A stretch of 64,000 nt of DNA, from contig NZ_NNBJ01000026.1 in NCBI RefSeq assembly GCF_002803085.1, positions 19,744-83,743 of the forward strand, written 5' to 3'. Below are positions 25,773 through 34,474 of this stretch, one piece after another. Under the pieces are notes generated by a model. That model was given only the letters and a program-made list of their open reading frames with translations, searched no databases and was not told where the DNA came from. Source of the stretch: Streptomyces sp. CB01201. GTDB lineage: Bacteria; Actinomycetota; Actinomycetes; Streptomycetales; Streptomycetaceae. The position numbers and the translations under genes were made by a program. Numbering within the stretch: the stretch's first letter is position 1; each line of letters begins with the position of its first letter.

Positions 25773-26597
25773 TCAGCGCTTGTGGCCGACGCCGCCGTAC
25801 ATCGCGACCTCGTCGGGCAGCGTGTCGCCCGCCTCCGGGCGCCAGCGCGAGCAGGACACGAGCCCGGGCTCAAGGAGTTCGAGCCCCTCGAAGAACCCGG
25901 CCACCCGGTCCGGGGTGCGCTGGGTGAGCTTCGGCGTGCCGTGCTCGTTCCAGAACGCCACCGCCGCGTCCACATCGGGCATGGCCGGGCTGGTGATGGT
26001 GTGCGAGAGCACGAGATAGCTGCCCGGCGCGAGTTCCTTCATCAGATCGCGGACGAGGGCACGGGCCTCGTCCTCGTCGGGGATGAAGATGACGACGCCG
26101 AGCAGCATCAGGGCAACCGGTCGGCTCAGGTCCAGGGTTTTCGACGCGTGCTCCAGGATGGTGGCCGTGTCCCGCAGATCGGCGTCGAGGTAGTCGGTGC
26201 GGCCCTCGGGGGTGCTGGTCAGCAGGGCGCGGGCGTGCGCGAGGACCAGCGGGTCGTTGTCCACGTAGACGATCCGGGCGTCCGGTGCGAGGCGCTGGGC
26301 GACCTCGTGGGTGTTGTCGGCGGTGGGCAGTCCGGTGCCCACGTCGAGGAACTGGCGCACCCCGCGGTCGGCCACCAGATGCCGCACGGCTCTGCCGAGG
26401 AACAGCCGGTCGGCCAGGGCGTAGTCGCCGATGCCGGGATGCAGGGCACGGATCTGGTCACCGACCTCACGGTCGACGGGGTAGTTGTCCTTGCCGCCCA
26501 GCCAGTAGTTCCAGATGCGGGCGGTGTGCGGCTGCGCGGTGTTGATGCGGTCGCGCACGTGGTCGGGCGTCGACGAGGGTGCGGGGTTTTCGGTCAC
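25773..26597 (-). CDS. SAM-dependent methyltransferase, DUF574 type
   Basis: The protein has 274 residues and starts at a GTG at 26597 behind AGGAG. The family's typical opening is present: INTAQPHTARIWNYWLGGKDNYPVDRE, of which RIWNYWLGGKDNY is diagnostic. The SAM site is FLDVGTGLPT near residue 75, with the acidic residue in VYVDNDPLVLAHARALL near 105. Streptomyces genomes hold many copies of this family, with unassigned substrates. It stands alone, convergent with the 85-residue gene and downstream of a P450 on the same strand. Confidence 0.9.
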   Translation of the reverse strand: MTENPAPSSTPDHVRDRINTAQPHTARIWNYWLGGKDNYPVDREVGDQIRALHPGIGDYALADRLFLGRAVRHLVADRGVRQFLDVGTGLPTADNTHEVAQRLAPDARIVYVDNDPLVLAHARALLTSTPEGRTDYLDADLRDTATILEHASKTLDLSRPVALMLLGVVIFIPDEDEARALVRDLMKELAPGSYLVLSHTITSPAMPDVDAAVAFWNEHGTPKLTQRTPDRVAGFFEGLELLEPGLVSCSRWRPEAGDTLPDEVAMYGGVGHKR

Positions 26598-26693
26598 GGG
26601 GTGTCTCCTGGAGATGCGGCGCTGCGTCAACGGCCAATCTAGATACTCGTGTTGCGAACTGTCACAGAGAACGTGCCGTTGCGCATGGCTGTC

Positions 26694-27980
26694 TCACGCC
26701 GGGCCGTGCACCGGGCCGCGCCCGGAGTGCGGCACCTGCGCGCCGGACCGGCGACCGAGGCGTACCGGGATCTCCTGCCAGCCACCGGCGATGAACGACG
26801 GCACCTGCCGCAACTCGGCTGCCTTGACGGCGAGTTCGAGGTCCGGGAAGCGGTCGAAGAGCGCCGGGAGCGCGGTGAGCGCCTCCAGGCGGGCGAGCGG
26901 GGCGCCGATGCAGCGATGCACACCGATACCGAAGGCGAGGTGGTCGTCGGCGCCCCGGGCCGCGTCGAAGGCGTCGGCGTCGTCCCCGTAGTGCGCGGGG
27001 TCGAGCCCCGAGGCCGCGTAGCTGGTGATGATCGCGTCGCCCGCCGGGATGGTGACCCCGTCGATCGAGAGGTCGCTGACGGCGAAGCGCAGCGGGAGGC
27101 TGGCGATCGAGGGGTGGACGCGGAGGGTCTCGTCGACCACGGCGTCCCAGCCGATCGTGCCCGAACGGACGGCGGCCAGCTGTCCGGGCTGGTCCAGGAG
27201 CGCCACGACGGCGTTGCCGATGAGGTTGACGGTGGTCTCGAATCCGGCGCCGATGATCAGGAGCAGCGTGTGGAGCAGCTCCTCGGAGCTGAGCCGGTCG
27301 CCGTCCTCGTGGCGCACCCTGATGAGCTCGGTCGCCATGTCGTCACCGGGCCGTTCGGTCTTGTACGCGACCAGGGCCGGGAGCACGGTGGCCATCTGCT
27401 CCTGCACGAGCGCGCCGTGCTCGGGGCTCGGGTCGGAGGTGTCGAAGACCGTGGCGATCATCCGGGCGGCCGGTTCGGTCAAGTGATCGGGCACGCCCAG
27501 CAGTTCGCAGATGAAGCGCATCGGGAGCGGGTGGGCGTAGCCCGCCTTGAGATCGACGGTCGCGCCCGAGGAGCCGGCCTCGGCCAGGTTCTCCAACAGG
27601 TCGGCGGTGATCGCCTCGACCCGGCCGCGCATCGCCTCGGTGCGCCGGGCCGTGAAGCTGGGGGCGACGAGCTTGCGCAGCCGCGTGTGATCGGGGCCGT
27701 ACGTGGTCAGCATGTTGACCACGCCGACCCAGCCCAATATCCAGGCCCAGTCGGGGTTCTGGTCCAGATCCGGCCAGAGCGACCAGTGCCGGCGCGCGTC
27801 CTTGCTGACGCGTGGATCGAGGATCAGCGCCTTGAGCGTGTCGTACCGGGTGGGCGCCCACGCGGGTATCCCGCCCGGCAGGGTGATCGCGACGATCGGT
27901 CCCAGGGCGCGCAGCCGGGCGCTCTCGGCGGCTGTGTCCGCCCCGAACGGATCGATGGGCACACGGCTTGTCGCGGTCAT
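26694..27980 (-). CDS. cytochrome P450
   Basis: The protein has 428 residues and no membrane anchor, so it is a soluble bacterial-type P450. The I-helix oxygen site is LLIIGAGFETTVN, the K-helix ExxR is DETLRVHPSI, and the haem loop is FGIGVHRCIGAPLAR with the axial cysteine. All are canonical. No ferredoxin lies beside it. The C-terminus has a basic extension after the usual end. Substrate is unknown; its position next to a DUF574 methyltransferase could suggest a shared pathway, but the 96-base gap and lack of other biosynthetic genes make that weak. Confidence 0.93.
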   Translation of the reverse strand: MTATSRVPIDPFGADTAAESARLRALGPIVAITLPGGIPAWAPTRYDTLKALILDPRVSKDARRHWSLWPDLDQNPDWAWILGWVGVVNMLTTYGPDHTRLRKLVAPSFTARRTEAMRGRVEAITADLLENLAEAGSSGATVDLKAGYAHPLPMRFICELLGVPDHLTEPAARMIATVFDTSDPSPEHGALVQEQMATVLPALVAYKTERPGDDMATELIRVRHEDGDRLSSEELLHTLLLIIGAGFETTVNLIGNAVVALLDQPGQLAAVRSGTIGWDAVVDETLRVHPSIASLPLRFAVSDLSIDGVTIPAGDAIITSYAASGLDPAHYGDDADAFDAARGADDHLAFGIGVHRCIGAPLARLEALTALPALFDRFPDLELAVKAAELRQVPSFIAGGWQEIPVRLGRRSGAQVPHSGRGPVHGPA

Positions 27981-28109
27981 TCGGGGTCTCCTGACTGGGG
28001 TCCTGCGTCATCAACACGTCCAGTACACCGCCCGGTTGCCCGTGCTGCCGAGCCGTTTCCGGGCGTGGCGCGCGGGTTGGCGTGTCTGCGCGCGCCGCGC
28101 CCGGCGCCC

Positions 28110-28976
28110 TCACACTCCTTCGAGGGCGTCCGCGACCGTGCTGAGGAAGGCCGCGTGGGCACGGGCGCTGCCAGGGGATTCGGGGTTCCAGGCAACGACA
28201 CGGGCACCGCGTTCCAGGTCGCGCCACGAGGCGTTGGAGCCCAGGGTGTCGAGCGGGGCCGCGTTGCACCTGATGTCGGCGAGGACGATGTCGGGCCGCA
28301 GCCCGGCCGCCTGCTCCCAGGACCCGGTCAGCCAGTTCGCGCCCGGCCCCGCCTCCGGCTCGATCAGGTCCACCCCGTACCCCGTGAGGCCGCGCAGCTC
28401 CGGCCAGGCCTGCGGCCGTGCGATGTGGACCTGGTCGGGGCCGGCCGGCGAGAGCGCGAGGACGCGCGGGCGCGGGGCCCGCGCGGCGACGGCACGCAGC
28501 CGCTCCTCCGCGTCGGTGAGGGTGCCGGTGTCCTCCTCCGGCGCCCCCAACGACCGGGCCAGATCGGCGAATCGGCCCCGTATGTGCGCCAGGGAGCGGT
28601 CCTGGCCCACCTCCAGCACGGCCACCGGAACCCGCTCCTCCAGATGCTTGGCCACCTCGGGGTCGAGCCCGTACACCTGACCGCCGCCGTAGCTGACGGC
28701 GACGACGAGGTCCGGCCCGGCCGAGAGCAGGGTGTCCACGGTGAGGCCGCCTCCCGCCCCCAGATAGCCGACCTCGCCCCGCGGCAGGGCGCCGGTCTTG
28801 GCCGGGTCGGGCGCCTCCACGTCGTCGTGGAACGAGCCGAACACGGCCGCCGGACGGATGCCCAGGTCCTCCAGGGTGGCTCCGGCCTGGATGTAGGCCA
28901 CTACGCGGGACGGCGTCGCCGACGCCTTCGACAGCTGCCCACGGTCGTCCGAGAATCGCCAGGCGCTCTGCTCCAT
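28110..28976 (-). CDS. ABC-type ferric-siderophore/cobalamin binding-protein homologue without signal peptide
   Basis: The protein has 288 residues from the ATG at 28976. The fold follows the helical-backbone periplasmic binding proteins: VVAYIQAGATLEDLGIRPAAVF, then TVDTLLSAGPDLVVAVSYGG, LAHIRGRFADLARSLGA, and AGLRPDIVLADIRCNAAP. There is no signal peptide or lipobox in any plausible start, and no permease or ATPase gene nearby. It may bind an iron chelate or similar ligand in the cytoplasm, or it may be a diverged remnant of a transport system. Confidence 0.72.
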   Translation of the reverse strand: MEQSAWRFSDDRGQLSKASATPSRVVAYIQAGATLEDLGIRPAAVFGSFHDDVEAPDPAKTGALPRGEVGYLGAGGGLTVDTLLSAGPDLVVAVSYGGGQVYGLDPEVAKHLEERVPVAVLEVGQDRSLAHIRGRFADLARSLGAPEEDTGTLTDAEERLRAVAARAPRPRVLALSPAGPDQVHIARPQAWPELRGLTGYGVDLIEPEAGPGANWLTGSWEQAAGLRPDIVLADIRCNAAPLDTLGSNASWRDLERGARVVAWNPESPGSARAHAAFLSTVADALEGV

Positions 28977-29238
28977 GACGTCATCCGCCCCCAATGCGGT
29001 CGCGTTGCCGGCTCGTGCGAAGCCATTTCCCCGCTTGCCTGCCCAACGCTCGCGACCGTCACGCCAGTTCCCGCTCTTCGGCTCCAACCCGCCCGCGCCA
29101 CCTGCCCTTTGGGGCGGCGTGCGGCAGCGCGGAGGAACTTGTGCGGCCTGTGGCCCGACCGCACGGCACCGAGCGTTTCGAGCCGTATGCGGTGGAGGGG
29201 GGCGCCGGCGGGCCGGGCAGCTTCTAGTCTGCGAAGCC

Positions 29239-29751
29239 ATGAACACGACGCGTCTCGCAGGTCTCGGCCTCGCCGCGGTCCTGTCATGTACCGCAGCCCT
29301 GCTGTTCTACGTGGGCACTCCCGCCGAAGCCGACACCGCCGACCTGACCTTCAGCACGGACAGGACCGCGGTCACCCCCGGCTCCACGGTCGAACTGAGC
29401 ATGACGCTCACCAACACCCAGTCGACCGAGATCCGGTTCGTCTACCAGTCGGTCCGCCCGACCTGGGACACCGAACGGCAGGCGGACCTGAAGTACGCGC
29501 TGGTCTCCTGCGAGGCGGCGGGGTCCCCCTGCCAGGACACCGGCAGGCTGGGCCTCGCCTACGCCGTCCCGCTGGCCCCCGGCGCGAGCCGCACGGTGAC
29601 CCTGACGTACCGGGTCGCCCCCGGCTCCGCGTGCGGACGGACCCTGGGCTTCTCCTCGTACCTCTACTACGAGTACGGCAGCGGGCTGTTCTCCACGAGC
29701 GACACGTACTGGAGCCCGGAGGTGCGGGTCGACTGCCCGGCCGCGCACTGA
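29239..29751 (+). CDS. secreted hypothetical protein
   Basis: The protein has 170 residues with a signal peptide (TTRLAGLGLAAVLSCTAALL, cleaved near AEA-D). The mature part is an Ig-like beta-sandwich by appearance (DRTAVTPGSTVELSMTLTNT, PLAPGASRTVTLTYRV), with four cysteines (SCEAAGSPC, SACG, VDCPAAH), likely two disulfides. It is probably an exported structural or adhesion-type protein; no specific function can be named. It converges with the chaplin gene across a shared terminator. Confidence 0.75.
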   Translation: MNTTRLAGLGLAAVLSCTAALLFYVGTPAEADTADLTFSTDRTAVTPGSTVELSMTLTNTQSTEIRFVYQSVRPTWDTERQADLKYALVSCEAAGSPCQDTGRLGLAYAVPLAPGASRTVTLTYRVAPGSACGRTLGFSSYLYYEYGSGLFSTSDTYWSPEVRVDCPAAH

Positions 29752-29770
29752 GCCCGGTCCGGGCACGGCT

Positions 29771-29798
29771 GTGGCCCCGGCATCGGCACCGGGGCCAC
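29771..29798. terminator. bidirectional hairpin terminator
   Basis: GTGGCCCCGG and CCGGGGCCAC are perfect 10-base arms around an 8-base loop. The hairpin lies 20 bases past the secreted-protein stop and 17 bases past the chaplin stop on the other strand, so it can serve both. Confidence 0.8.
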
Positions 29799-29814
29799 GA
29801 GCGATCGCGGTGCG

Positions 29815-30492
29815 TTACCGCGTGGCGCCGCGGAACCGGCGGTAGAGGACACCGCCGCCGAGGAGCAGCGCGGCGGACGCGGGGACCGCGTATCCGATGC
29901 CGTCGGCGCCCGTGTGGGCGAGAGCCTTCCCCTGCGGCACGGGGAGCGCGGGGGCGGCCGGGGGCGCCGGGACCGGGGTGGGCTTCGCGCGCGGCGGGAC
30001 GGGGGCCGGCGGCGGGGCGGGCCGGTGGCGCACCGGCGGTGTGGAGCCGTTCGTCGAGGTGTTGCCGACGGACGGGTTCAGGACACCGACGACACCGACC
30101 GAGTTCCCGGAGATGTTGACGGGGAGGTCAACGGGGAGCTGGAGGCCGTTCCCCGCGAGAACGCCGGGCGAATCCTTTCCGCTTCCGGATGCGAGGGCAC
30201 CGCCGCCGTTGCCCGCGCGCGCGGAGCCGGCCCTGGCGCCGTGGGGGGCGCGCGAGGCGTTGGCGCAGGTGTTGCCGGCGCTGGGGTTGAGCAGTCCGAG
30301 CACATCCACGGTGTTCCCGCACACGTTGACGGGAAGATCGACGGGAAGCTGTACGGCGTTGCCCGCCAGTGCCCCCGGGGAGGAGTCGGCGCTGCCGCCG
30401 GCGTTCGAGTCCGCGTAGGCGTAGCCGGTCGCGGCCAGTACGCCGCCCGTGGCCACCGCCGTGACCAGGCCCTTCATGGCGACCCGTCTCAT
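29815..30492 (-). CDS. long chaplin, two chaplin domains and LAXTG sortase signal
   Basis: The protein has 225 residues. A signal peptide (MKGLVTAVATGGVLAATGYA) is followed by two chaplin domains. Domain 1 (about 40-80) is canonical, with cysteines in VNVCGNTVDVLGLLNP and GNTCAN. Domain 2 (about 110-150) has VNISGNSVGVVGVLNP and GNTSTN, losing both cysteines. A Pro-rich wall spacer leads to LAHTG, a helix and an RRFRG tail for sortase anchoring. Long chaplins anchor the hydrophobic sheath of aerial hyphae and spores. RBS AGGA precedes the ATG at 30492. Confidence 0.95.
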   Translation of the reverse strand: MRRVAMKGLVTAVATGGVLAATGYAYADSNAGGSADSSPGALAGNAVQLPVDLPVNVCGNTVDVLGLLNPSAGNTCANASRAPHGARAGSARAGNGGGALASGSGKDSPGVLAGNGLQLPVDLPVNISGNSVGVVGVLNPSVGNTSTNGSTPPVRHRPAPPPAPVPPRAKPTPVPAPPAAPALPVPQGKALAHTGADGIGYAVPASAALLLGGGVLYRRFRGATR

Positions 30493-30542
30493 TGGTTTCC
30501 TGCCTTCCGGAGTTCGTCACGGACTACTCGCCCGCACCGCCA

Positions 30543-30571
30543 TCAACGGCGAGGGGACCGGATGGGTTATG
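30543..30571 (-). promoter_or_regulatory. possible sigma-BldN promoter of the chaplin gene
   Basis: Reading the minus strand, CATAAC (30571-30566) and CGTTGA (30548-30543) are separated by 17 bases, about 50 bases before the chaplin ATG. I recall sigma-BldN promoters, which drive chaplin and rodlin genes, as CGTAAC then about 16-17 bases then CGTTGA. The match is 11 of 12; the consensus is from memory. Confidence 0.6.
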
Positions 30572-30788
30572 CCTAATACGCCTTTCACCCCATCGAGTGG
30601 CCTGATTATCGATTTGAGCCATGCCCGACGCTTCACTCCGGTATCGGAAGGAACAGGGGCTCACGACAAGGCGCCGCGCACCCGGGCGAACGGGTCAGGG
30701 GGCGGCCCCCGAACCGCGCGCGCCCCATGGCAAGATCGCTGGAAGGCCGGTGGGGAGTCCCTGGCCGGGACGGGTCCGGGAGTCGAAG

Positions 30789-31589
30789 GTGCGCGGGGAC
30801 ACGAAAGCGCGGGAGCGGGCGGGCGGACGCGAACCGGGCCCATCGCCGCTTCGGCGTGCTGCCGTCGCCCCCGCACCCGGCCCGGCTCCGCGAGCCGAAC
30901 ACAGGCTCAACCGGTTCGCACGCCTCCTCGGACAGCAACTGCTCCGCGAGTTCCGCGTCATCGTCGCCGAACCCGTACGCACCCTCGTGCGGCGCGGCCT
31001 TTCCGGCGTCCTCCTGGCGGTCTTCACGGCCGTCGCGGTGCTGACCCTGCACGCCGTGGACCAGTCCTCGACCGGGGCGACCCTGATACGGCTCACCTCG
31101 CACGTCCGGGGCGACATCCCGCTCCCCCTCGTGCTGCTGCGCACGCCGCTCTCGCTGTTCGTCCCGGCGCGTGACATGCCCGCGCTGCCCGGTATCCCGG
31201 TGCTCTTCCTCGGGATCGCGCTGGCCCAGCTGGTGCTCGGCCGCACCCGGACCATCGCGGTGGCCTACGCGGTCTCGCTGGCGGGCACGCTCAGCGCCCG
31301 CGTCATGATCGCGGTGGGGCCCGGGTGGTGGGGGCTTCCGCCGGACGCGGCCCAGGTGATCGACACCGGGGCGTCCGCCGCGGTGGTGGGGCTTTTCGCC
31401 CACATCGCCACCGTGAAGCGGGCCCCGGTCCTGTTCCTGTGCGCGGTCACCCCGACCGTGCTCCGGTCCGTCCACAAGCCCAACCTGGCGGGCCGCGAGC
31501 ACCTGGTGGCCATCACGGTCGCCATCCTGCTCGGCCTCCTCGCCACCCGGCGCGACCCTGCACTGCGCGACGGCCCGGGCCGGGCCTGA
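30789..31589 (+). CDS. rhomboid-like integral membrane protein
   Basis: I chose the GTG at 30789 because GGGAG precedes it; an upstream ATG at 30621 would add a disordered basic leader. The product has 266 residues and about six helices (SGVLLAVFTAVAVLTL, IPVLFLGIALAQLVLGRT, VIDTGASAAVVGLFAHIATV, HLVAITVAILLGLLA). The arrangement, with RTPLSLFVPA and IDTGASAAVVG, resembles a rhomboid-like actinobacterial family, but no clear Ser-His protease dyad is visible, so proteolysis is doubtful. It diverges from the chaplin gene. Confidence 0.65.
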   Translation: MRGDTKARERAGGREPGPSPLRRAAVAPAPGPAPRAEHRLNRFARLLGQQLLREFRVIVAEPVRTLVRRGLSGVLLAVFTAVAVLTLHAVDQSSTGATLIRLTSHVRGDIPLPLVLLRTPLSLFVPARDMPALPGIPVLFLGIALAQLVLGRTRTIAVAYAVSLAGTLSARVMIAVGPGWWGLPPDAAQVIDTGASAAVVGLFAHIATVKRAPVLFLCAVTPTVLRSVHKPNLAGREHLVAITVAILLGLLATRRDPALRDGPGRA

Positions 31590-31604
31590 GCGGGCCCGCC
31601 CGCC

Positions 31605-32324
31605 TCACTCGTCCTCGTTGCCGCCCCGCGTGACGGCCACCACACCGGCCACATCGGCGAACCGGGCGGTGAGGACGGCCGGGTCGGCGCGGCCCACCGC
31701 CGAGATCAGCACCTCCGCCGCATCCCCGGTGCCGCCCGCCCGCATCATCCGGAGCCCGGCCACACCGAAACCGGCCCGCTCGCACTGCTCCATCAGCTCG
31801 CGCAGCAGACCGGGCCGCTGCTCGTACGCGATCCGGAACGTCGAGGCCACCGAGCGCATCTGCGGCAGCCGGTGGACGAGGGGCCGCACCAGGTACGCGG
31901 CGACGAAGTAGGCGGCCGTCGCCAGTATCGAGAGCAGCGGGAGCCCGGCCGCGGCCGCGGCTCCCACGGCCGCCGTCAGCCAGATCGTCGCTGCCGTGGT
32001 GAGCCCCTGCACCGAACCCCGGTGCACGAAGATCACCCCGGCGCCGATGAAGCCGACGCCCGACACGATCTGCGCGGTGACCCGGGACGGGTCGAGCTCG
32101 ATGGTCCCGACATGCAGGACGTCGCCGAAGCCGTACTTGCTGACCAGCGTGAACAGGGCCGCGCCGACGCCGACCGTGGTGTACGTCCGCAGCCCCGCGG
32201 CCTTCTGCCGGATCTCCCGCTCCAGGCCGATGGCCGCGGACAGCAGGAACGCCAGACCGAACTCGCCCGCCTGCACCCAGCCCTGGCCGCTCGGCTCAAG
32301 CACCCCGGCCGCCACCTGCACCAT
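31605..32324 (-). CDS. MgtC/SapB-family membrane protein
   Basis: The protein has 239 residues. The N-terminal 150 form the MgtC domain: LAFLLSAAIGLEREIRQKAA, GLRTYTTVGVGAALF, IVSGVGFIGAGVIF and GLTTAATIWLTAAVG, all diagnostic. The C-terminal 85 residues look like an ACT-type soluble domain (FRIAYEQRPGLLRELMEQC). In pathogens MgtC helps in low magnesium and inhibits ATP synthase; in soil bacteria the role is less clear. It lies 15 bases after the convergent rhomboid-like gene. Confidence 0.9.
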   Translation of the reverse strand: MVQVAAGVLEPSGQGWVQAGEFGLAFLLSAAIGLEREIRQKAAGLRTYTTVGVGAALFTLVSKYGFGDVLHVGTIELDPSRVTAQIVSGVGFIGAGVIFVHRGSVQGLTTAATIWLTAAVGAAAAAGLPLLSILATAAYFVAAYLVRPLVHRLPQMRSVASTFRIAYEQRPGLLRELMEQCERAGFGVAGLRMMRAGGTGDAAEVLISAVGRADPAVLTARFADVAGVVAVTRGGNEDE

Positions 32325-32430
32325 CCCGTGCCCCTTCCCACTCGGGCCGCGCCGTCACACGAACAGGCTCCGCCTACCCATACAGCCACATTTCATGACG
32401 CCCCGCCCCGCGCCGGCGTCGCGAACCGGC

Positions 32431-33954
32431 TCAGCGACAGCGCAGCGCGGCGTACATGTCCAGCTTGTGCTCCAGGCGCGAGAGGTCGCGGCCGGTGAGC
32501 ACCTCGATCCGCTGGATGCGGTAGTGGACCGTGTTGACGTGCAGATGCAGGGAGGCCGCCGTGCGCGCCCAGGACCCGTTGTGCGCGAGGAAGGACTCCA
32601 GGGTCTCCCTGAGCATCTGCGAGGAGGTGTGGGCGTCGTCGGCCAGCGGGCCGAGGACCCTGTCGTGGTAGATGGCCCGTACGTCGGTGGGGATGCCCGC
32701 GAGCAGCCCCTCCAGCGTGGTCAGGTCGTCCACGGCGGCCACACCGGCCCCGTCGGGCTCCTGTGTGCGGGCCGCGGCCAGCGCGTAACGGGCTCCGGTC
32801 AGGCTGGAGTTGAGCCGGTCCGGCGCGTCGGCCTGGCCACCGACGCCGACATGGAGCGGGACGAGCGGTTCGCACGCCTGCACCAGGCGCCACAACTCCC
32901 GCAATTCCAGGGCCACTTCGGTCCCGCCCTGAACCACGGCGAGCACCTCTGCGTGCGGGAGGCGGCCGAGGGCGAAGGGCCGGTCGGGGGTGTGGCGGAG
33001 CGCCTCGGCCAGGGCGTCGGCCGCGGCGCCCTGGTCGCCTTCGGTGCGGGTGGCGGCGGCGATCACATGGAAAGGACCGCCGGGGGAAAGGCCGCAGGCG
33101 GTCAGGGCGCCGCTCAGCGCGGGCAGATCGGCGGCCGGTGCGTCGACGAGCCGGATCAGCTCGCCGGCCCGCCGCCGGCTCTCGTTGCGGGCCCGGTCCC
33201 GGCCGTAGCGGTGGTCGGCGAGCACGTCCGCCGTCTCGTGCAGCAGGCGCGGGGGCACGGCGGCCGCGTCCGCGAGGTGCAGATACCAGCTGTCGTACGG
33301 CGAACTGTCCGTGTCGATCAGCAGGGTGAGGCCGTCGGGCGCGCGGCGCAGCAGCTCGCGGCCGCGCTGGGCGGGGATCGCCGGGGCCGCGGGGGTGCGC
33401 GCCACGGTGCGTCCGGTGGGGGTCAGGACGTAGCAGTCCGGCGTCCCCACATGGGCCAGGGCCCGGTCCAGCAGTACGTCCGGTTCGGCTCCGGCCCGTA
33501 CCAGGTCGCTGAGCTCGCTGCGGACGTTGTCCGGCAGCGCGTAGCGGTGCGAGGTGGGCCGCCGGCTGAGGTCGCCCCACTGGCGCAGGTAGACGGCCTC
33601 GGTGATGGCCCGGAAGTTGGTGCGCGAGGGCACGGCGAGCAGGGCGATGCCGTTCTCCCGGCACGACCGGGTCAGCTCCTCGGGCACCCTGCCGTGCGTC
33701 TCCTCACCGGCCAGGAGCGCGGCTGCCCCGGCGGTCACGAGCGCGGAGACGAAACGGCTGATCTTCTCGGTCCCCTTCTCCGGGCCCCACCACACGAGAC
33801 CGCTCAGCACGACCTCTCCCGGCCGCAGGAATCGAGTCGGGTCCTCCAGGTCGGTGGCGGTCACCCCGGTGATCTCCCGGAGGAGCTGCTGCTCCTCGCC
33901 CCAGAGCAGTTCCAGATCCAGGGATTCGAGACGCAGGAGGTCTTCGACGTGCAT
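32431..33954 (-). CDS. PucR-family transcriptional regulator
   Basis: The protein has 507 residues and starts at the ATG at 33954 behind AAGGAG. The N-terminal PucR domain (about 1-125) includes RLESLDLELLWGEEQQLLRE and EVVLSGLVWWGPE. The middle is a GGDEF-like or sensory part (LADHRYGRDRARNESRRRA onward). The last 60 residues are the HTH_30 domain (TLESFLAHNGSWARTAASL, HLHVNTVHYRIQRIE). Such regulators control purine, amine or amino-acid catabolism. Two perfect palindromes just upstream suggest autoregulation. No catabolic operon is adjacent. Confidence 0.92.
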   Translation of the reverse strand: MHVEDLLRLESLDLELLWGEEQQLLREITGVTATDLEDPTRFLRPGEVVLSGLVWWGPEKGTEKISRFVSALVTAGAAALLAGEETHGRVPEELTRSCRENGIALLAVPSRTNFRAITEAVYLRQWGDLSRRPTSHRYALPDNVRSELSDLVRAGAEPDVLLDRALAHVGTPDCYVLTPTGRTVARTPAAPAIPAQRGRELLRRAPDGLTLLIDTDSSPYDSWYLHLADAAAVPPRLLHETADVLADHRYGRDRARNESRRRAGELIRLVDAPAADLPALSGALTACGLSPGGPFHVIAAATRTEGDQGAAADALAEALRHTPDRPFALGRLPHAEVLAVVQGGTEVALELRELWRLVQACEPLVPLHVGVGGQADAPDRLNSSLTGARYALAAARTQEPDGAGVAAVDDLTTLEGLLAGIPTDVRAIYHDRVLGPLADDAHTSSQMLRETLESFLAHNGSWARTAASLHLHVNTVHYRIQRIEVLTGRDLSRLEHKLDMYAALRCR

Positions 33955-33997
33955 GAGTGGCTCCTTGGTGCGGGTGCCGGTTCGGAGGCACCGGATC

Positions 33998-34039
33998 CGC
34001 ATTCACCAGGTGAATGCGAGTTTCTGCATCGTAGATGCA
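33998..34039. promoter_or_regulatory. two palindromes upstream of the PucR gene
   Basis: The first, 33998-34018, is a perfect 21-base dyad, CGCATTCACC-A-GGTGAATGCG. The second, 34025-34039, is TGCATC-GTA-GATGCA, also perfect. They lie 44-85 bases upstream of the PucR start and are likely operators for it. Confidence 0.6.
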
Positions 34040-34220
34040 AGGAGAGATGGCCGATACACCTCTTGGTTGATCCTCCAGAGTGGGCCCGGCCCTCTGGTGC
34101 TTTTCCGTGTGACGCACCAGTCGCGCCCGGCGCCGGTGGCTTGATTCACTCAGGGAGCCGCCCCGCGCCGCCGTCGGCCCCATCTCCCGGTCATGCCGCG
34201 GGAGTTGGGGCGAACCTCTT

Positions 34221-34472
34221 TCAGCACGGACGAGATCCGGCCGGCCGGGTCTGCACGTCAGGCCCCCCGTGCTCGCGGCCTCGGCGGCAGCCGTGCACTC
34301 GGCGTCGAGGCGGGCGCCGCGTTCGGGCGAGATGTCCGGGCGGCCCGGAAACCCCGGCGCGGGACGCGGGCCCGGGCAGCCGGCGCAGTGTCAGGAGTCC
34401 GAGTGCTACGTGCAGGAGACCGGCCACGGCCACGACCACGCGCAGGCCGGTCACGAAGGCCGACTTCGCCAC
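34221..34472 (-). pseudogene. possible remnant of a membrane exporter
   Basis: A short frame encodes one good transmembrane helix (AKSAFVTGLRVVVAVAGLLH, then VALGLLTLRRLPG) followed by low-quality basic sequence. The helix recalls the last membrane segment of MFS drug exporters, with the downstream half decayed. There is no adequate start signal. It abuts the MmyB-like fragment on the other strand. Confidence 0.3.
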
Positions 34473-34474
34473 GT

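Noticed and set aside
26649..30119. A very long plus-strand frame through the P450 and binding-protein genes
   Set aside because: It is antisense to well-supported genes, and its composition is typical of shadow frames.
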